Positions 1 to 8,891 are shown, counted from the first letter of the stretch. The stretch: DNA of 58,485 nt from Bacteroidales bacterium (GCA_017649945.1 JAGCFU010000001.1:1-58485), one strand, 5' to 3'. The notes: generated from the letters alone by a model not told the origin. Numbers and translations are program-made.

Positions 1-7
1 ATAAGAT

Positions 8-877
8 ATGAGACAATTAAAAATTTCCAAGTCCATTACAAACCGCGAGCAGGGTGCTCTCGACAAGTACCTTGCCGACATCGCGAAGGAACCTATGATA
101 ACTCCCGACGAGGAGGTGGAATTGGCGCAGAGAATCAAACAAGGCGACCAGATTGCGCTCGACCGTTTGGTCAGGGCTAACCTCAGATTCGTGGTGTCTG
201 TCGCAAAACAGTATCAGAATCAGGGACTTGGTCTCGCTGATTTGATTAACGAAGGCAATGTCGGACTTATCAAAGCCGCGCAACGTTTCGATGAGACGAA
301 AGGCTTTAAGTTCATTTCGTATGCCGTGTGGTGGATTCGTCAGGCTATTTTGCAGGCCGTTGCCGAGCAGTCGAGGATGGTGCGCTTGCCGCTGAATCAG
401 GTGGGATTCCTGAGCCGTGTGAAGAAAACGGCATCGTATCTCGAACAGCTTTACCAGCGTAAGCCTACGATGAAGGAGATCGCCGACGAACTCGACATGC
501 CTGAGGAAAAAATCGAGGCGATTTTGAAAATCAACTCGAAAGAGGTCTCAATGGACGCGCCTGTCACCAACGACGATGACCTTACATTCATCGACACAAT
601 GGTGCCGGAAGATAATTACGATGCCGACAGAAAGGTGGCTTCAGAATCGGAGTCTGCGGAGATAAGACGCTCATTATCAGTGCTTAACGAGAAAGAAAGA
701 CAGATAATCATTTATTATTTCGGTCTTGACTCAAACAATCATGCCTACACCCTTGAGGAGATAGGTTATATGATGGATATGACGCGCGAAAGGGTGCGCC
801 AGGTGAAGGACAAGGCTCTGAAAAAATTAAGGACACGCTCGAAAAAAAGTTTGCTGCATGTGTTGAATGATGATTAA
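8..877 (+). CDS. rpoD: Primary RNA polymerase sigma factor (sigma-70 family)
   Basis: Primary sigma factor that directs RNA polymerase to housekeeping promoters. The 289-residue length and absence of region 1.1 match the short Bacteroidetes RpoD. Region 1.2 is at about residues 15-45. Region 2 is at about 60-120 and includes the motif GFKFISYAVWWIRQAI used in core binding and promoter melting. Region 3 follows, and a region 4 helix-turn-helix near residues 240-280 contains TLEEIGYMMDMTRERVRQV. Only seven bases lie upstream of the ATG in this window, so its promoter is not seen. The start is supported by the family's typical MRQLKI opening. yidC follows after 44 bases and has its own promoter. 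Confidence 0.97.
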   Translation: MRQLKISKSITNREQGALDKYLADIAKEPMITPDEEVELAQRIKQGDQIALDRLVRANLRFVVSVAKQYQNQGLGLADLINEGNVGLIKAAQRFDETKGFKFISYAVWWIRQAILQAVAEQSRMVRLPLNQVGFLSRVKKTASYLEQLYQRKPTMKEIADELDMPEEKIEAILKINSKEVSMDAPVTNDDDLTFIDTMVPEDNYDADRKVASESESAEIRRSLSVLNEKERQIIIYYFGLDSNNHAYTLEEIGYMMDMTRERVRQVKDKALKKLRTRSKKSLLHVLNDD

Positions 878-892
878 AATTTCGTAATTTTG
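863..892 (+). promoter_or_regulatory. Predicted Bacteroidetes-type promoter of yidC
   Basis: A TTG at 863-865 and TAATTTTG at 885-892 are separated by 19 bases, matching the Bacteroidetes -33/-7 arrangement (TTTG, TAnnTTTG). The element overlaps the 3' end of rpoD and sits about 30 bases before the yidC ATG. The call rests on sequence pattern only. Confidence 0.6.
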
Positions 893-921
893 CGCCTTAA
901 TTTTTAGGAAAATATTTTTAT

Positions 922-2856
922 ATGAATAAAAACTCAGTTATTGGAATCATCCTCATTATTGGAGTTTTAATCGGATGGATGATTTGGGTGACCCCATCGA
1001 AAGAAGAAATAGCAAGACAAAGACACATTCAGGACTCTATTTATCAGGCAAACAGAGAACGTTATATCCAGGATTCCATCCGTTTCGCCGAAGCTCAGAA
1101 AGAAACGGAAATGTTTGTGGCTCAACAAGATAACGACGCAGAATCTTCAGATGCTGTGACTCGCGACAAATACGGCGTTTTTGCTTCGATAGCGACAGGT
1201 GAAGAACAACTTTACACCATCGAGAACGATGTCATGCGGATTACTTTGACATCAAAAGGCGGCTACGTTAAGACAGTGGAACTGAAGGATTACAAGACGT
1301 GGGATTCCCTTCCGTTGATTGGCTTTGACGAGAATACATCGAAGTTTAACCTCTCGTTCTTTGCTTCAAACAGAAATATCAATACTATTGATTTATATTT
1401 CGCGCCATATTTAAATAATTATCCTTACGACGGCGACGGAAAAATCGTTGTCGGCGAGAAACCACTGACATTCAGTTTCAGGGCTTTTGCGGATAATCTG
1501 TCGAATGAGCTGAATCCTAACCAATATATTGAGTTCACGTATATCCTTACAAAGGACGAATATATGATGGATTTCGATGTCAAGACAATCAATATGAAGA
1601 ATGTCATCGCCTCGAACACCAGTTTCGTCACAATCGACTGGTATGTCGACCTTCTGAAGCAGGAGAAAGCCGTCGACCGTTACAACGGCTCAACAGTGTA
1701 TTATAAGTTCTTAAGCGATGACGTTGAATCACTCAGCGGCAACCGTGGCGGTGAAAAAGACGATGAGAAAGACCTTCGCTCGAATCTTAAATGGATGTCG
1801 TTCAAACAGCGTTTCTTCAGCTATTCGCTGATCGCTAAAGAGAGCTTCAATTCGGCGGTCATCGGGATGAAGACTGACTACAGGACTCAGAATCCGCGCT
1901 ATCTCAAGACCATGTATACCTCTGTCGACGTGCCGTTCGATGGCATGCAGGAGAACAACACCATGGCGATGCAGTTCTATTTCGGTCCTAACAGCTTGAA
2001 AATCATGGACAAGTACGGCATCGATCTCGACAAGCAGATACCGCTCGGCGGTAAGTTTGTGGGTTGGATAAACAGATATATCGTTGTCAACGTGTTCAAC
2101 TGGCTCGGCAGCTACGGCTGGAACTACGGTATCGTGATTTTGGTTCTTACCGTCATCATCAAGATTGCTTTGATGCCATTTGCATTCAAATCATATCAGT
2201 CGACAGCCAAGATGCGTGTCTTGAAGCCTGAAATCGACGAAATCAGCGCGAAATTCCCTGATGAAAAGGATAACATGAAGAAACAGCAGGCTGTGATGGA
2301 ACTTTACCGCAAAGCAGGTGCAAGTCCGACAGCAGGATGCTTGCCGATGTTGCTGCAGCTCCCGATTTTGTGGGCAATCTTCCGTTTCTTCCCGTCGAGT
2401 ATCGAGCTCCGTCAGCAGCCGTTCCTTTGGGCCGACGACCTCTCGACATACGACAGCATCCTCGACCTTGGCTTCAACATCCCGTTCTACGGCGACCACG
2501 TCAGCTTGTTCACCTTGCTGATGACAATCACGACCATTCTTTACACCTACATCAATAACAAACAGATGGCTGCCACGCAACAGCAGGGAATGAAAGGCAT
2601 GAAGGTGATGATGTATCTCATGCCGATTATGTTCCTCGGTCTGTTTAACAGCTATTCGTCAGGATTGAGCTATTACTACATGCTCGTGAATATCATCACA
2701 TTCCTGCAGATGTACTTGTTCAGAGTCTTCCTGGATGATGAGAAGTTGCGTAAGAAAATCGAGCTGGCGAAGCAGAAGCCTGTGAAGAAGTCAGGATTCC
2801 AGAAGAGACTGGAAGAACTGCAGAGACAGCAGCAACAGGCACAAAAAAGGAAATAA
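922..2856 (+). CDS. yidC: Membrane protein insertase YidC
   Basis: Inserts and folds inner-membrane proteins, alone or with the Sec translocon. The 644 residues show an N-terminal membrane segment (about 5-23), a large periplasmic domain (about 60-370), and a C-terminal 60KD_IMP/Oxa1 core with several membrane segments from about residue 390 to 610, including GCLPMLLQLPILWAIFRFF. The C-terminus is basic and glutamine-rich (KRLEELQRQQQQAQKRK), as expected for a ribosome-contacting tail. Length fits the Bacteroidetes family. Its stop codon overlaps the aroK start by one base (TAATG), suggesting translational coupling. Confidence 0.96.
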   Translation: MNKNSVIGIILIIGVLIGWMIWVTPSKEEIARQRHIQDSIYQANRERYIQDSIRFAEAQKETEMFVAQQDNDAESSDAVTRDKYGVFASIATGEEQLYTIENDVMRITLTSKGGYVKTVELKDYKTWDSLPLIGFDENTSKFNLSFFASNRNINTIDLYFAPYLNNYPYDGDGKIVVGEKPLTFSFRAFADNLSNELNPNQYIEFTYILTKDEYMMDFDVKTINMKNVIASNTSFVTIDWYVDLLKQEKAVDRYNGSTVYYKFLSDDVESLSGNRGGEKDDEKDLRSNLKWMSFKQRFFSYSLIAKESFNSAVIGMKTDYRTQNPRYLKTMYTSVDVPFDGMQENNTMAMQFYFGPNSLKIMDKYGIDLDKQIPLGGKFVGWINRYIVVNVFNWLGSYGWNYGIVILVLTVIIKIALMPFAFKSYQSTAKMRVLKPEIDEISAKFPDEKDNMKKQQAVMELYRKAGASPTAGCLPMLLQLPILWAIFRFFPSSIELRQQPFLWADDLSTYDSILDLGFNIPFYGDHVSLFTLLMTITTILYTYINNKQMAATQQQGMKGMKVMMYLMPIMFLGLFNSYSSGLSYYYMLVNIITFLQMYLFRVFLDDEKLRKKIELAKQKPVKKSGFQKRLEELQRQQQQAQKRK

Positions 2857-3368
2857 TGCTTCCTGACCGGATTTATATCATCGGTTACATGTGTTCCGGG
2901 AAGTCGTCGATTTCGCGTAAATTGGCGGCCAGACTGGGCTACGAGCCATTCGATACCGATGATTTGTTTGAGGAGAGATATCACATCTGCGTTCAGGATT
3001 TCTTCGAGAAATACGGCGAGGATTATTTCCGGAAGTTCGAGTCAGAGATATTGAAAAAGACAGGCGAGATGCACCATGTGGTGATTTCCACTGGCGGCGG
3101 AACGCCTTGTTTTTTTGATAACATGCAGTGGATGAAGGAGAATGGGACCACGGTCTTCGTGAAAGTCAGTCCGCAAACAGCTTTTCACAGAATCATGAAC
3201 GCGAAGCGCAAACGTCCGCTGGTGTACGGAAAATCAGAGGAGGAGCTGCGCCAATACGTTGAAAATCATTACAATTCACGTCTGCCGATGTATGAGCAGG
3301 CAGATTTCATCGTGAAAGGGGAGAACTTCGATATTGAAGAGGTGATGAATTATTTATCGCAGCTCTAA
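2856..3368 (+). CDS. aroK: Shikimate kinase
   Basis: Phosphorylates shikimate at the 3-hydroxyl with ATP, a step of aromatic amino acid synthesis in the cytoplasm. The 170-residue protein has a Walker A loop GYMCSGKSS near residues 10-18, the shikimate-binding region FDTDDLFEE near 33-41, and the GGGTP motif near 80-84. The lid arginines lie in KRKRPLV near residues 115-121. An AAAAGGA ribosome-binding-like stretch lies inside the yidC end. The gene is convergent with the rlmD-like gene and their 3' ends overlap by 15 bases. Confidence 0.94.
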   Translation: MLPDRIYIIGYMCSGKSSISRKLAARLGYEPFDTDDLFEERYHICVQDFFEKYGEDYFRKFESEILKKTGEMHHVVISTGGGTPCFFDNMQWMKENGTTVFVKVSPQTAFHRIMNAKRKRPLVYGKSEEELRQYVENHYNSRLPMYEQADFIVKGENFDIEEVMNYLSQL

Positions 3369-4781
3369 CAGCACCACGTTTTCGACATGTTGCGTGTGAG
3401 GGAACATGTCGACAGGCTGCACCGCCTTGACAGCGTATAAATCATCAAGTAATTGTAAATCACGGGCTTGCGTGGCTGGGTTGCAGCTCACGTAGACAAT
3501 CTTTTTAGCCTGAATCTTCTTGAGTTGTTCGATGACTTTGTCGGCCATACCTGCGCGAGGCGGGTCGGTGACAATGAAGTCAGGCTTCCCATGTTCGGCG
3601 ATGAACTCGTCGGTGAGCACCTTGGCCATGTCGCCGGCGAAGAAACTGGTGTTTGTGATGTTGTTGAACTGCTCGTTTATCTTGGCATCAACGATGGCTT
3701 CCTCGACGTATTCGATGCCGACGACCTGCTTCACGAAACGTGAGAAATATAAGGCGATGGTGCCTGTGCCTGTGTAGAGGTCATACATCAGCTCGTCGCC
3801 CTGCACGCTGGCGAGGTCGAACGCCGCCTTGTAGAGTCTTTCCGCCTGATACACATTGGTTTGGAAGAACGAGACCGAACCGACACGGAACTTCAGGTCG
3901 TCGAAACCTGGGCGCGGTGACTTCATCGTCTCCACGAGATAAGGCTCGCCTTTGAGGCACTCGAACGGCAAATCTGATATCGTGTCGTTGAACTTGCTGT
4001 TGATAACGAGCATCAGCGAGATAATCTGTGGGAACTGTGCCGAAAGGGCAGGGATGAGCTCGTTTCTGACGATGTCGTTTTCCTCGTTTATCACTATGAT
4101 GACCATGAATTCGCCTTTGCCGTTGCAGCGTATGATGACGTTGCGCATGGTGCCTTGGTGGGCTCTCACGTTATGATATGAGAGCTTGTGTTTCATAGTG
4201 AAGTCCTTGATAAACAGGCGTATATCGTTCGACGGGTCGGCTTGCAGATAACATTTCTCGATGTCGATGACACGGTCGAACAAGCCTGGCAGATGGTAGC
4301 CGAAACCTTTGCAGTCTTCCTCGGTGTAGGTGCCTGCGGGAGCGCCGTCGGTGAGCCATTTGCGGTTTGAGAAGCTGTATTCGAGCTTGTTACGATAGTA
4401 AAACTGTTTCTCGCAGCCCAGAATAGGCATCATCTCAGGGTATTCTATCTTACCGATGCGGTCGAAGTTGTCTTTTATCTGTTTCTGTTTGTAATACAGT
4501 TGCCATTGATAATCAAGATGTTGCCATTTGCAGCCGCCGCAGAGACCGAAATGCTGGCACACAGGCTTCACACGTTTGTCGGATTCCTTTTTTATGTTGA
4601 GAATCTTGCCGTCGAAGCAGTTCGATTTTTTCTTAAACACTTGGATATCAACGATATCGCCTGGTGCTCCGAATGGGATGAACACAACTTTCTCGTCGGG
4701 CTTTGCAATGCTCATGCCTTCCGAGCCTGCGTCGATTATTTCGACGTCTTCGAGATATTGGGGTTGATGATGCTTTTTCAT
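3354..4781 (-). CDS. rlmD: 23S rRNA (uracil-5-)-methyltransferase, RlmD/RumA family
   Basis: SAM-dependent formation of 5-methyluridine in 23S rRNA. An N-terminal TRAM-like domain (about residues 8-70) is followed by an iron-sulfur cysteine cluster (CQHFGLCGGCKWQ). The C-terminal SAM fold has DLYTGTGTIALYFS, the DPPRAG motif, and the catalytic cysteine in YVSCNPAT. I place the start at 4781 (MKKHHQPQYLED). The frame remains open to 4859, but a TAnnTTTG promoter box lies inside that extension at 4787-4794, so a longer product is unlikely. RlmC and RlmD are similar, so the exact uridine target is inferred. Confidence 0.9.
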   Translation of the reverse strand: MKKHHQPQYLEDVEIIDAGSEGMSIAKPDEKVVFIPFGAPGDIVDIQVFKKKSNCFDGKILNIKKESDKRVKPVCQHFGLCGGCKWQHLDYQWQLYYKQKQIKDNFDRIGKIEYPEMMPILGCEKQFYYRNKLEYSFSNRKWLTDGAPAGTYTEEDCKGFGYHLPGLFDRVIDIEKCYLQADPSNDIRLFIKDFTMKHKLSYHNVRAHQGTMRNVIIRCNGKGEFMVIIVINEENDIVRNELIPALSAQFPQIISLMLVINSKFNDTISDLPFECLKGEPYLVETMKSPRPGFDDLKFRVGSVSFFQTNVYQAERLYKAAFDLASVQGDELMYDLYTGTGTIALYFSRFVKQVVGIEYVEEAIVDAKINEQFNNITNTSFFAGDMAKVLTDEFIAEHGKPDFIVTDPPRAGMADKVIEQLKKIQAKKIVYVSCNPATQARDLQLLDDLYAVKAVQPVDMFPHTQHVENVVLLELR

Positions 4782-4786
4782 GGGTG

Positions 4787-4794
4787 CAAAGGTA
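4787..4794 (-). promoter_or_regulatory. Promoter -7 box of the rlmD-like gene
   Basis: On the minus strand this reads TACCTTTG, a match to the Bacteroidetes -7 consensus TAnnTTTG, only a few bases before the ATG at 4781. It implies a very short leader. No convincing -33 TTTG is seen at the usual distance. Confidence 0.55.
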
Positions 4795-4860
4795 CAAATT
4801 ATTTTGTCTTGCGCTGAAAAAAGTTGACACAAAAGTGATGAACTAATCTGGTGAATCATA

Positions 4861-4905
4861 GGTGTTATTATGGATTTTGCATAAAATATAAAAAGTTTAA
4901 AATAA
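4861..4905. repeat. Dispersed repeat, copy 1 (shortened)
   Basis: This segment shares GGTGTTAT and GGATTTTGCATAAAAT, followed by an A-rich and TTTAAA tract, with the longer copy at 8823-8887 and less exactly with 9092-9158. Relative to those copies it lacks about 20 bases, including most of the left arm of their central dyad. Its function is unknown. Confidence 0.55.
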
Positions 4906-4925
4906 CGGTTTTATTTTAAACTTTT
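4891..4925. promoter_or_regulatory. Perfect 15-bp inverted repeat, putative operator
   Basis: AAAAGTTTAAAATAA at 4891-4905 is repeated in inverse at 4911-4925 with a 5-base centre. It lies 38 bases before the ATG of the small gene at 4964. The half-site AAAAGTTTAAA is also the half-site of the dyad around the hipB promoter at 5438-5478, so a common regulator, perhaps HipB, is plausible but inferred. Confidence 0.6.
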
Positions 4926-4963
4926 ATTTATATTTTTACAGCTTACAGTTATATTTTGAGCTT

Positions 4964-5353
4964 ATGAAAGATATTAAATTTGAAGTCCTGATGTGGTGTG
5001 GGGCGTATTTTACAGCAAAATTTGACCAAAAATCCTTTCCATATGGGTATCTGAATATTTGGCTAGAGTATTCCGATATAGACGATGAGTTTGTCAAACG
5101 ACATACCGATGGGTTTGTATCTGGTTTTAGATTGATAGCTATAAGAAATAAGGAGTTCGGAGAAAAAGGTACCAATATTATATATCAAGTTAATCCTTGG
5201 CTTTATGTACCAATTCCGGATGTTCAATTCCAACCCACTGAATCAGTGATTGGAATTCGTGATTGCGATTTCAATTGCAGGATGAAAGTCTCTTTCAGAC
5301 CTTCTTTGGACAATCTCGAAGGCTTGATACCACTGTATGAATGGGAGATTTAG
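4964..5353 (+). CDS. Hypothetical protein upstream of hipBA
   Basis: A 129-residue soluble protein without signal peptide or membrane segment. I do not recognise the family. It is rich in aromatic residues and acidic overall, with alternating hydrophobic strands that suggest a beta-rich fold. It is preceded by a perfect inverted repeat whose half-site matches the putative hipB operator, and followed after 136 bases by hipB in the same direction. That layout suggests it belongs to the same regulatory unit, or is cargo of the same insertion. The coding assignment rests on length, absence of competing frames and the regulatory element upstream. Confidence 0.6.
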   Translation: MKDIKFEVLMWCGAYFTAKFDQKSFPYGYLNIWLEYSDIDDEFVKRHTDGFVSGFRLIAIRNKEFGEKGTNIIYQVNPWLYVPIPDVQFQPTESVIGIRDCDFNCRMKVSFRPSLDNLEGLIPLYEWEI

Positions 5354-5384
5354 TCTTGATGCAGTAGGAGATCCGATATGGCTG

Positions 5385-5407
5385 TTGAGAAAAAATTTTT
5401 ATCTCAA
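5385..5407. repeat. AT-rich dyad between the hypothetical gene and hipB
   Basis: TTGAGA at 5385-5390 and TCTCAA at 5402-5407 flank an A5/T5 core, forming a near-perfect 23-base dyad. It could end transcription of the upstream gene or act as an additional protein-binding site. Confidence 0.4.
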
Positions 5408-5431
5408 ATGAAAATATTTATTTAATAATAG

Positions 5432-5478
5432 TTGAAATTTAAACTTTTATTCGTAAATTTGCAGCGTAAAAGTTTAAA
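5432..5478 (+). promoter_or_regulatory. hipBA promoter embedded in a perfect 12-bp inverted repeat
   Basis: A TTG at 5432-5434 and TAAATTTG at 5454-5461 form a Bacteroidetes promoter with a 19-base spacer. The arms TTTAAACTTTTA (5438-5449) and TAAAAGTTTAAA (5467-5478) are exact inverse copies and bracket the -7 box. A repressor bound to both arms would cover the promoter, the usual autoregulation geometry of HipB-type antitoxins. Confidence 0.75.
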
Positions 5479-5489
5479 CATAAACTGTT

Positions 5490-5837
5490 ATGAATGATAT
5501 TTATATGCTGGCAGATGTTGCAATCTTTGAACGAATAGGAGACCGTTTGAAACAAACCAGACTGAAACAGAATATTACCCAACAGAGCTTGGCGGATGAT
5601 GCAAACGTGTCTCTTTCTTCAATAAAAAAGATTGAAAAAGGAGAGATTGGCTCGTTCGATTCTTTGCTGAGGGTTTTGCGTACGCTGGGTTTGCTTAATG
5701 TGCTGCAACCTTTGGTGGATGAAGAGCAATTAAGCCCGAGTGAATACTATAATTTGGTTCATTCCCAAGATAAAAAAAACAGAAAAAGGGCAGTAGGTAA
5801 ACTTCAAAATAGAGAAAAGGAGACTACAGAATGGTAG
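5490..5837 (+). CDS. hipB: HipB-like antitoxin, XRE-family DNA-binding protein
   Basis: A 115-residue regulator with a helix-turn-helix of the XRE/Cro type at about residues 15-70 (RLKQTRLKQNITQQSLADDANVS and SLSSIKKIEKGEIGSFDSLLRVL in sequence order). In HipBA systems this protein neutralises the HipA kinase and represses its own promoter. A matching inverted repeat straddles the promoter just upstream. The C-terminal 30 residues are charged and probably flexible. The stop codon lies inside the start of hipA (7-base overlap), so the two are translated together. The function follows from context and fold. Confidence 0.85.
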   Translation: MNDIYMLADVAIFERIGDRLKQTRLKQNITQQSLADDANVSLSSIKKIEKGEIGSFDSLLRVLRTLGLLNVLQPLVDEEQLSPSEYYNLVHSQDKKNRKRAVGKLQNREKETTEW

Positions 5838-7111
5838 ATGTAGCAAAAGTTAATATGTTTGGGATTCCAGTCGGGACTTTCCGTTGGGATGAGCAGTATG
5901 AAGTTGCCCGATTTGAATACGACAGCAACTTTGTCGGCCGAGGTCTTGAACCGTCGCCGTTGATGATGCCTGTGCGCGAGGGGCGAGTCTATTCATTTGG
6001 CAATTTGGATAAGGAAACTTATAAAGGATTGCCTGGCATGTTGGCCGACTCGCTTCCCGACACGTATGGCCGCGCTTTGTTCGACAAGTGGCTGGCATTG
6101 ACAGGCCGCACAAGCAGCAATCCGATTGAAACATTGTGTTTTTTGGGCAAACGCTGTATGGGCGCTTTGGAATTTGAGCCTGCCATTGACGTGGCATACG
6201 ACAAAAACGCCAGATTTGAAATTGATTCGTTGGTTGATGTGGCAAGCGATGCTTTGGTGCAAAAGTCGTCATTCGAAGTGAATATTAACGATGACAAAAA
6301 AGCGGCTATCGCTGAAATACTTAGACTTGGAACTTCTGCTGGAGGTCAGCGAGCAAAAGCTATTATTGCATATAATAAGGATACAGGCGAAGTGCGTTCA
6401 GGACAAGTTGAGGCTCCTGCCGGTTTCGACTATTATCTTATCAAATTGGATGGAGTGTCGGCAACGACAGGTCTTCGTAAGACAGACAACCACGGCCGAT
6501 TGGAGTATTCGTTTTATAAGTTGGCAAAAGCCTGTGGAATTGACATGACTGAGTGCTTCCTGATAGAGGAAAACGGCAAGGCTCATTTCGTAACCAAGCG
6601 TTTCGACCGTGCGAACGGCAAGAAAATCCACATGCAGACTCTTTGCGGAATCGCTCATTTCGACTTTCGCATTCATCGGGCTTACTCATACGAACAAGCT
6701 TTCAGCGTGATGAGGGCTTTGCATCTGCCATATTCGGAGGCGCAGGAGATGTTTCGCCGCATGGTGTTCAATGTTGTAGCTCGCAATCAGGATGACCACA
6801 CCAAGAACATCTCGTTTTTGATGGATGAGAGCGGAAAATGGAGATTGTCGCCAGCTTATGACATGGGATATGCCTACAATCCTAACGGACGATGGACCGC
6901 TACTCATCAGATGTCGATCAACGGAAAATTCGATGGGATTACGAGAGAGGATTTGCTTGATTTTGCTCGGCAAAACAACATCAAAGAGGCTGCGTTGATA
7001 ATTGATGAAATATGCAAAACAGTTTCACATTGGCCTGATATGGCAAAAGAATGCGAAGTGAAACCAGAAATAATTAACGCGTTAATGCCTAATATGTTAA
7101 TAGTCTTATAA
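5831..7111 (+). CDS. hipA: HipA-like serine/threonine kinase toxin
   Basis: HipA kinases phosphorylate aminoacyl-tRNA synthetases (GltX in E. coli) and induce persistence. The 426 residues include the N-terminal HipA_N domain (about 1-120), so this is the full-length type rather than a split HipS/HipT pair. Kinase features are the Ser-containing loop TSAGGQRAK (Ser169 aligns with the autophosphorylated serine), the ATP lysine in LIKLDG (Lys205), the catalytic segment ARNQDDHTKNISF (about 317-329) and the metal site SPAYDM (Asp344). All expected catalytic residues are present, so the toxin looks active. The substrate is not predictable from sequence. Confidence 0.9.
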   Translation: MVDVAKVNMFGIPVGTFRWDEQYEVARFEYDSNFVGRGLEPSPLMMPVREGRVYSFGNLDKETYKGLPGMLADSLPDTYGRALFDKWLALTGRTSSNPIETLCFLGKRCMGALEFEPAIDVAYDKNARFEIDSLVDVASDALVQKSSFEVNINDDKKAAIAEILRLGTSAGGQRAKAIIAYNKDTGEVRSGQVEAPAGFDYYLIKLDGVSATTGLRKTDNHGRLEYSFYKLAKACGIDMTECFLIEENGKAHFVTKRFDRANGKKIHMQTLCGIAHFDFRIHRAYSYEQAFSVMRALHLPYSEAQEMFRRMVFNVVARNQDDHTKNISFLMDESGKWRLSPAYDMGYAYNPNGRWTATHQMSINGKFDGITREDLLDFARQNNIKEAALIIDEICKTVSHWPDMAKECEVKPEIINALMPNMLIVL

Positions 7112-7161
7112 AGTATGTATACTCAACCAACTTCCTGCATAATACTTACCATTAAAAAATA

Positions 7162-7192
7162 TTTGCAATCTCAAAATAATTATCTATCTTTG
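7162..7192 (+). promoter_or_regulatory. Promoter of the nnrE/nnrD fusion
   Basis: TTTG at 7162-7165 and TATCTTTG at 7185-7192 with a 19-base spacer match the Bacteroidetes consensus. Transcription would begin near 7199, which excludes the in-frame ATG at 7195 and supports the ATG at 7213. Confidence 0.7.
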
Positions 7193-7212
7193 CATTGATA
7201 ATTTTTATCGTC

Positions 7213-8709
7213 ATGAAGATTCCTGATATAAAAACCGCCCGCTTGGCCGATGCCTACACCATTGAGAATGAGCCGATTAGCTCTGTTGACCTGATGGAGC
7301 GCGCCGCCACACAGATATATTTCTGGCTGATGCGTAACCTCAAGTCGAAAGAGGTGTCGATAAAAATCTTCTGCGGCATGGGCAACAACGGGGGCGACGG
7401 ACTGGTGCTGGCAAGGCTGCTCGCCACACAAGACATCTACGCTCAAGTGTTTGTGCTCCACGTGAGCGACAATTTCAGCCACGACTGCGAGGTGAACTAT
7501 GAGCGACTGAAGGACATCCCTGAGGTCCCGATGTATGACATATTCTCAAAGGACGACTTCCCGAAAATCGATGACAACGACATTGTTATCGATGCTTTGT
7601 TCGGCTCTGGCTTGAACCGCCCGCTGGAAGGATTGGCAGCTGAGATGGTGAATCATCTCAATGATAATCATGCGATTAAGATAGCGATAGACATCGCCTC
7701 AGGATTGAATGGCGACTCTATCGGCATACCAACAAATCCTATTGTTCGCGCCGATTATACCCTTTCGATGCAGTTTCCGAAGATGGCGTTTCTGTATCCA
7801 GAAAACGAGCCGTTTGTCGGCAAATGGGAGGTCATGGATATAAAAATCCATCCGGATTATATTGAAAATGTGGAGACAGCGAATTTCTACACCACTTTGG
7901 ACGTCGTCAAACCGCTGATTCACAAGCGCGGAAAACATTCTCACAAAGGCACTTACGGGCATGCGCTGCTGGTCGCCGGTTCGACTGGAAAAACCGGGGC
8001 CGCTTTGTTGGCATCCGAGGCATGTATGCGTTCGGGAGTCGGTTTGTTGACGACACATTTGCCTAAATCGGCGGTGTTGCCGTTGCAAGTTTATCTGCCG
8101 GAGGCCATGATAAGTGTTGATCATTCCAATGATTGTTTCTCACAAGGCCTTGATTTGCAACCATATAACGCAGTCGGAGCAGGTCCGGGATTAGGAAAGG
8201 CGGAAGAGACGTCTGTTGCTTTGAAACATCTCATTCAAGAAGTTAAAGTGCCGTTGGTGTTGGATGCCGACGCATTGAATATCATCTCGGAAAACAAGAC
8301 ATGGCTCTCGTTTTTACCGGAAAGAACGATACTTACGCCGCATCCGAAGGAGTTTGAACGATTGTTCGGAAAGACAGATAATTCACAGCAACGTATTGAG
8401 CATCAACGTGAAATGTCGGTCAAACATAACATAATCATCGTTTTGAAAGGCGCAAACACTTCAATAACATTCCCGAATGGAAGCTGTTTCTTCAACTCGA
8501 CGGGCAACCCTGGGATGGCGACGGCAGGCAGCGGCGATGTGCTGACAGGCATCATTTTATCGCTTTTGGCGCAGCGTTACACTCCGGAAGAGGCGGCGAT
8601 TATTGGTGTTTTCATGCATGGCAGAGCGGGCGACAAGGCGGCATCGGAGAAAGGCATGGAATTGATGATTGCGGGAGATATCATCAAGGCATTAGATTTC
8701 AGAGTTTAG
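7213..8709 (+). CDS. nnrD: Bifunctional NAD(P)H-hydrate epimerase / ADP-dependent dehydratase
   Basis: Repairs hydrated NADH and NADPH: the N-terminal YjeF_N domain (about residues 1-215) interconverts the R and S epimers, and the C-terminal ribokinase-like domain (about 220-498) dehydrates the S form using ADP. Visible motifs are GMGNNGGDGLVLARLL in the first domain, and LVLDADALN and GNPGMATAGSGDVLTGI in the second. The fusion is the common bacterial arrangement (NnrE plus NnrD). I prefer the start at 7213 (MKIPDIKTARLADAYT) because the promoter box ends at 7192. The gene is monocistronic between hipBA and the non-coding stretch before the defence island. Confidence 0.93.
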   Translation: MKIPDIKTARLADAYTIENEPISSVDLMERAATQIYFWLMRNLKSKEVSIKIFCGMGNNGGDGLVLARLLATQDIYAQVFVLHVSDNFSHDCEVNYERLKDIPEVPMYDIFSKDDFPKIDDNDIVIDALFGSGLNRPLEGLAAEMVNHLNDNHAIKIAIDIASGLNGDSIGIPTNPIVRADYTLSMQFPKMAFLYPENEPFVGKWEVMDIKIHPDYIENVETANFYTTLDVVKPLIHKRGKHSHKGTYGHALLVAGSTGKTGAALLASEACMRSGVGLLTTHLPKSAVLPLQVYLPEAMISVDHSNDCFSQGLDLQPYNAVGAGPGLGKAEETSVALKHLIQEVKVPLVLDADALNIISENKTWLSFLPERTILTPHPKEFERLFGKTDNSQQRIEHQREMSVKHNIIIVLKGANTSITFPNGSCFFNSTGNPGMATAGSGDVLTGIILSLLAQRYTPEEAAIIGVFMHGRAGDKAASEKGMELMIAGDIIKALDFRV

Positions 8710-8822
8710 AATCTAGACAATATTTTTTGAAAAGTATTGGCAAATAGAAACATATTTTATTCTTTTTTTTAATTTCATGACCGAACAAATAACAAAATAA
8801 TTTATTGTTTGTCAAGGATTTG

Positions 8823-8887
8823 GGTGTTATATTTTATTAGCAAAAGATGCAGGATTTTGCATAAAATCTTAAAAATTTTAAACAATT
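8823..8887. repeat. Dispersed repeat, copy 2, with central dyad
   Basis: It shares with 9092-9158 a common order of a GTGTT start, ATTTTATTA, CAAAA, a dyad, AAATCTTAAAAA, ATTTTAA and ACAAT. The central dyad is ATGCA (8847-8851) / TGCAT (8858-8862). A shortened copy lies at 4861-4905. Confidence 0.7.
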
Positions 8888-8891
8888 ATTA

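Noticed and set aside
4782-4859. Longer start for the rlmD-like gene at 4859
   Set aside because: The extra 26 residues lie across a TAnnTTTG promoter box and are not typical of the family.
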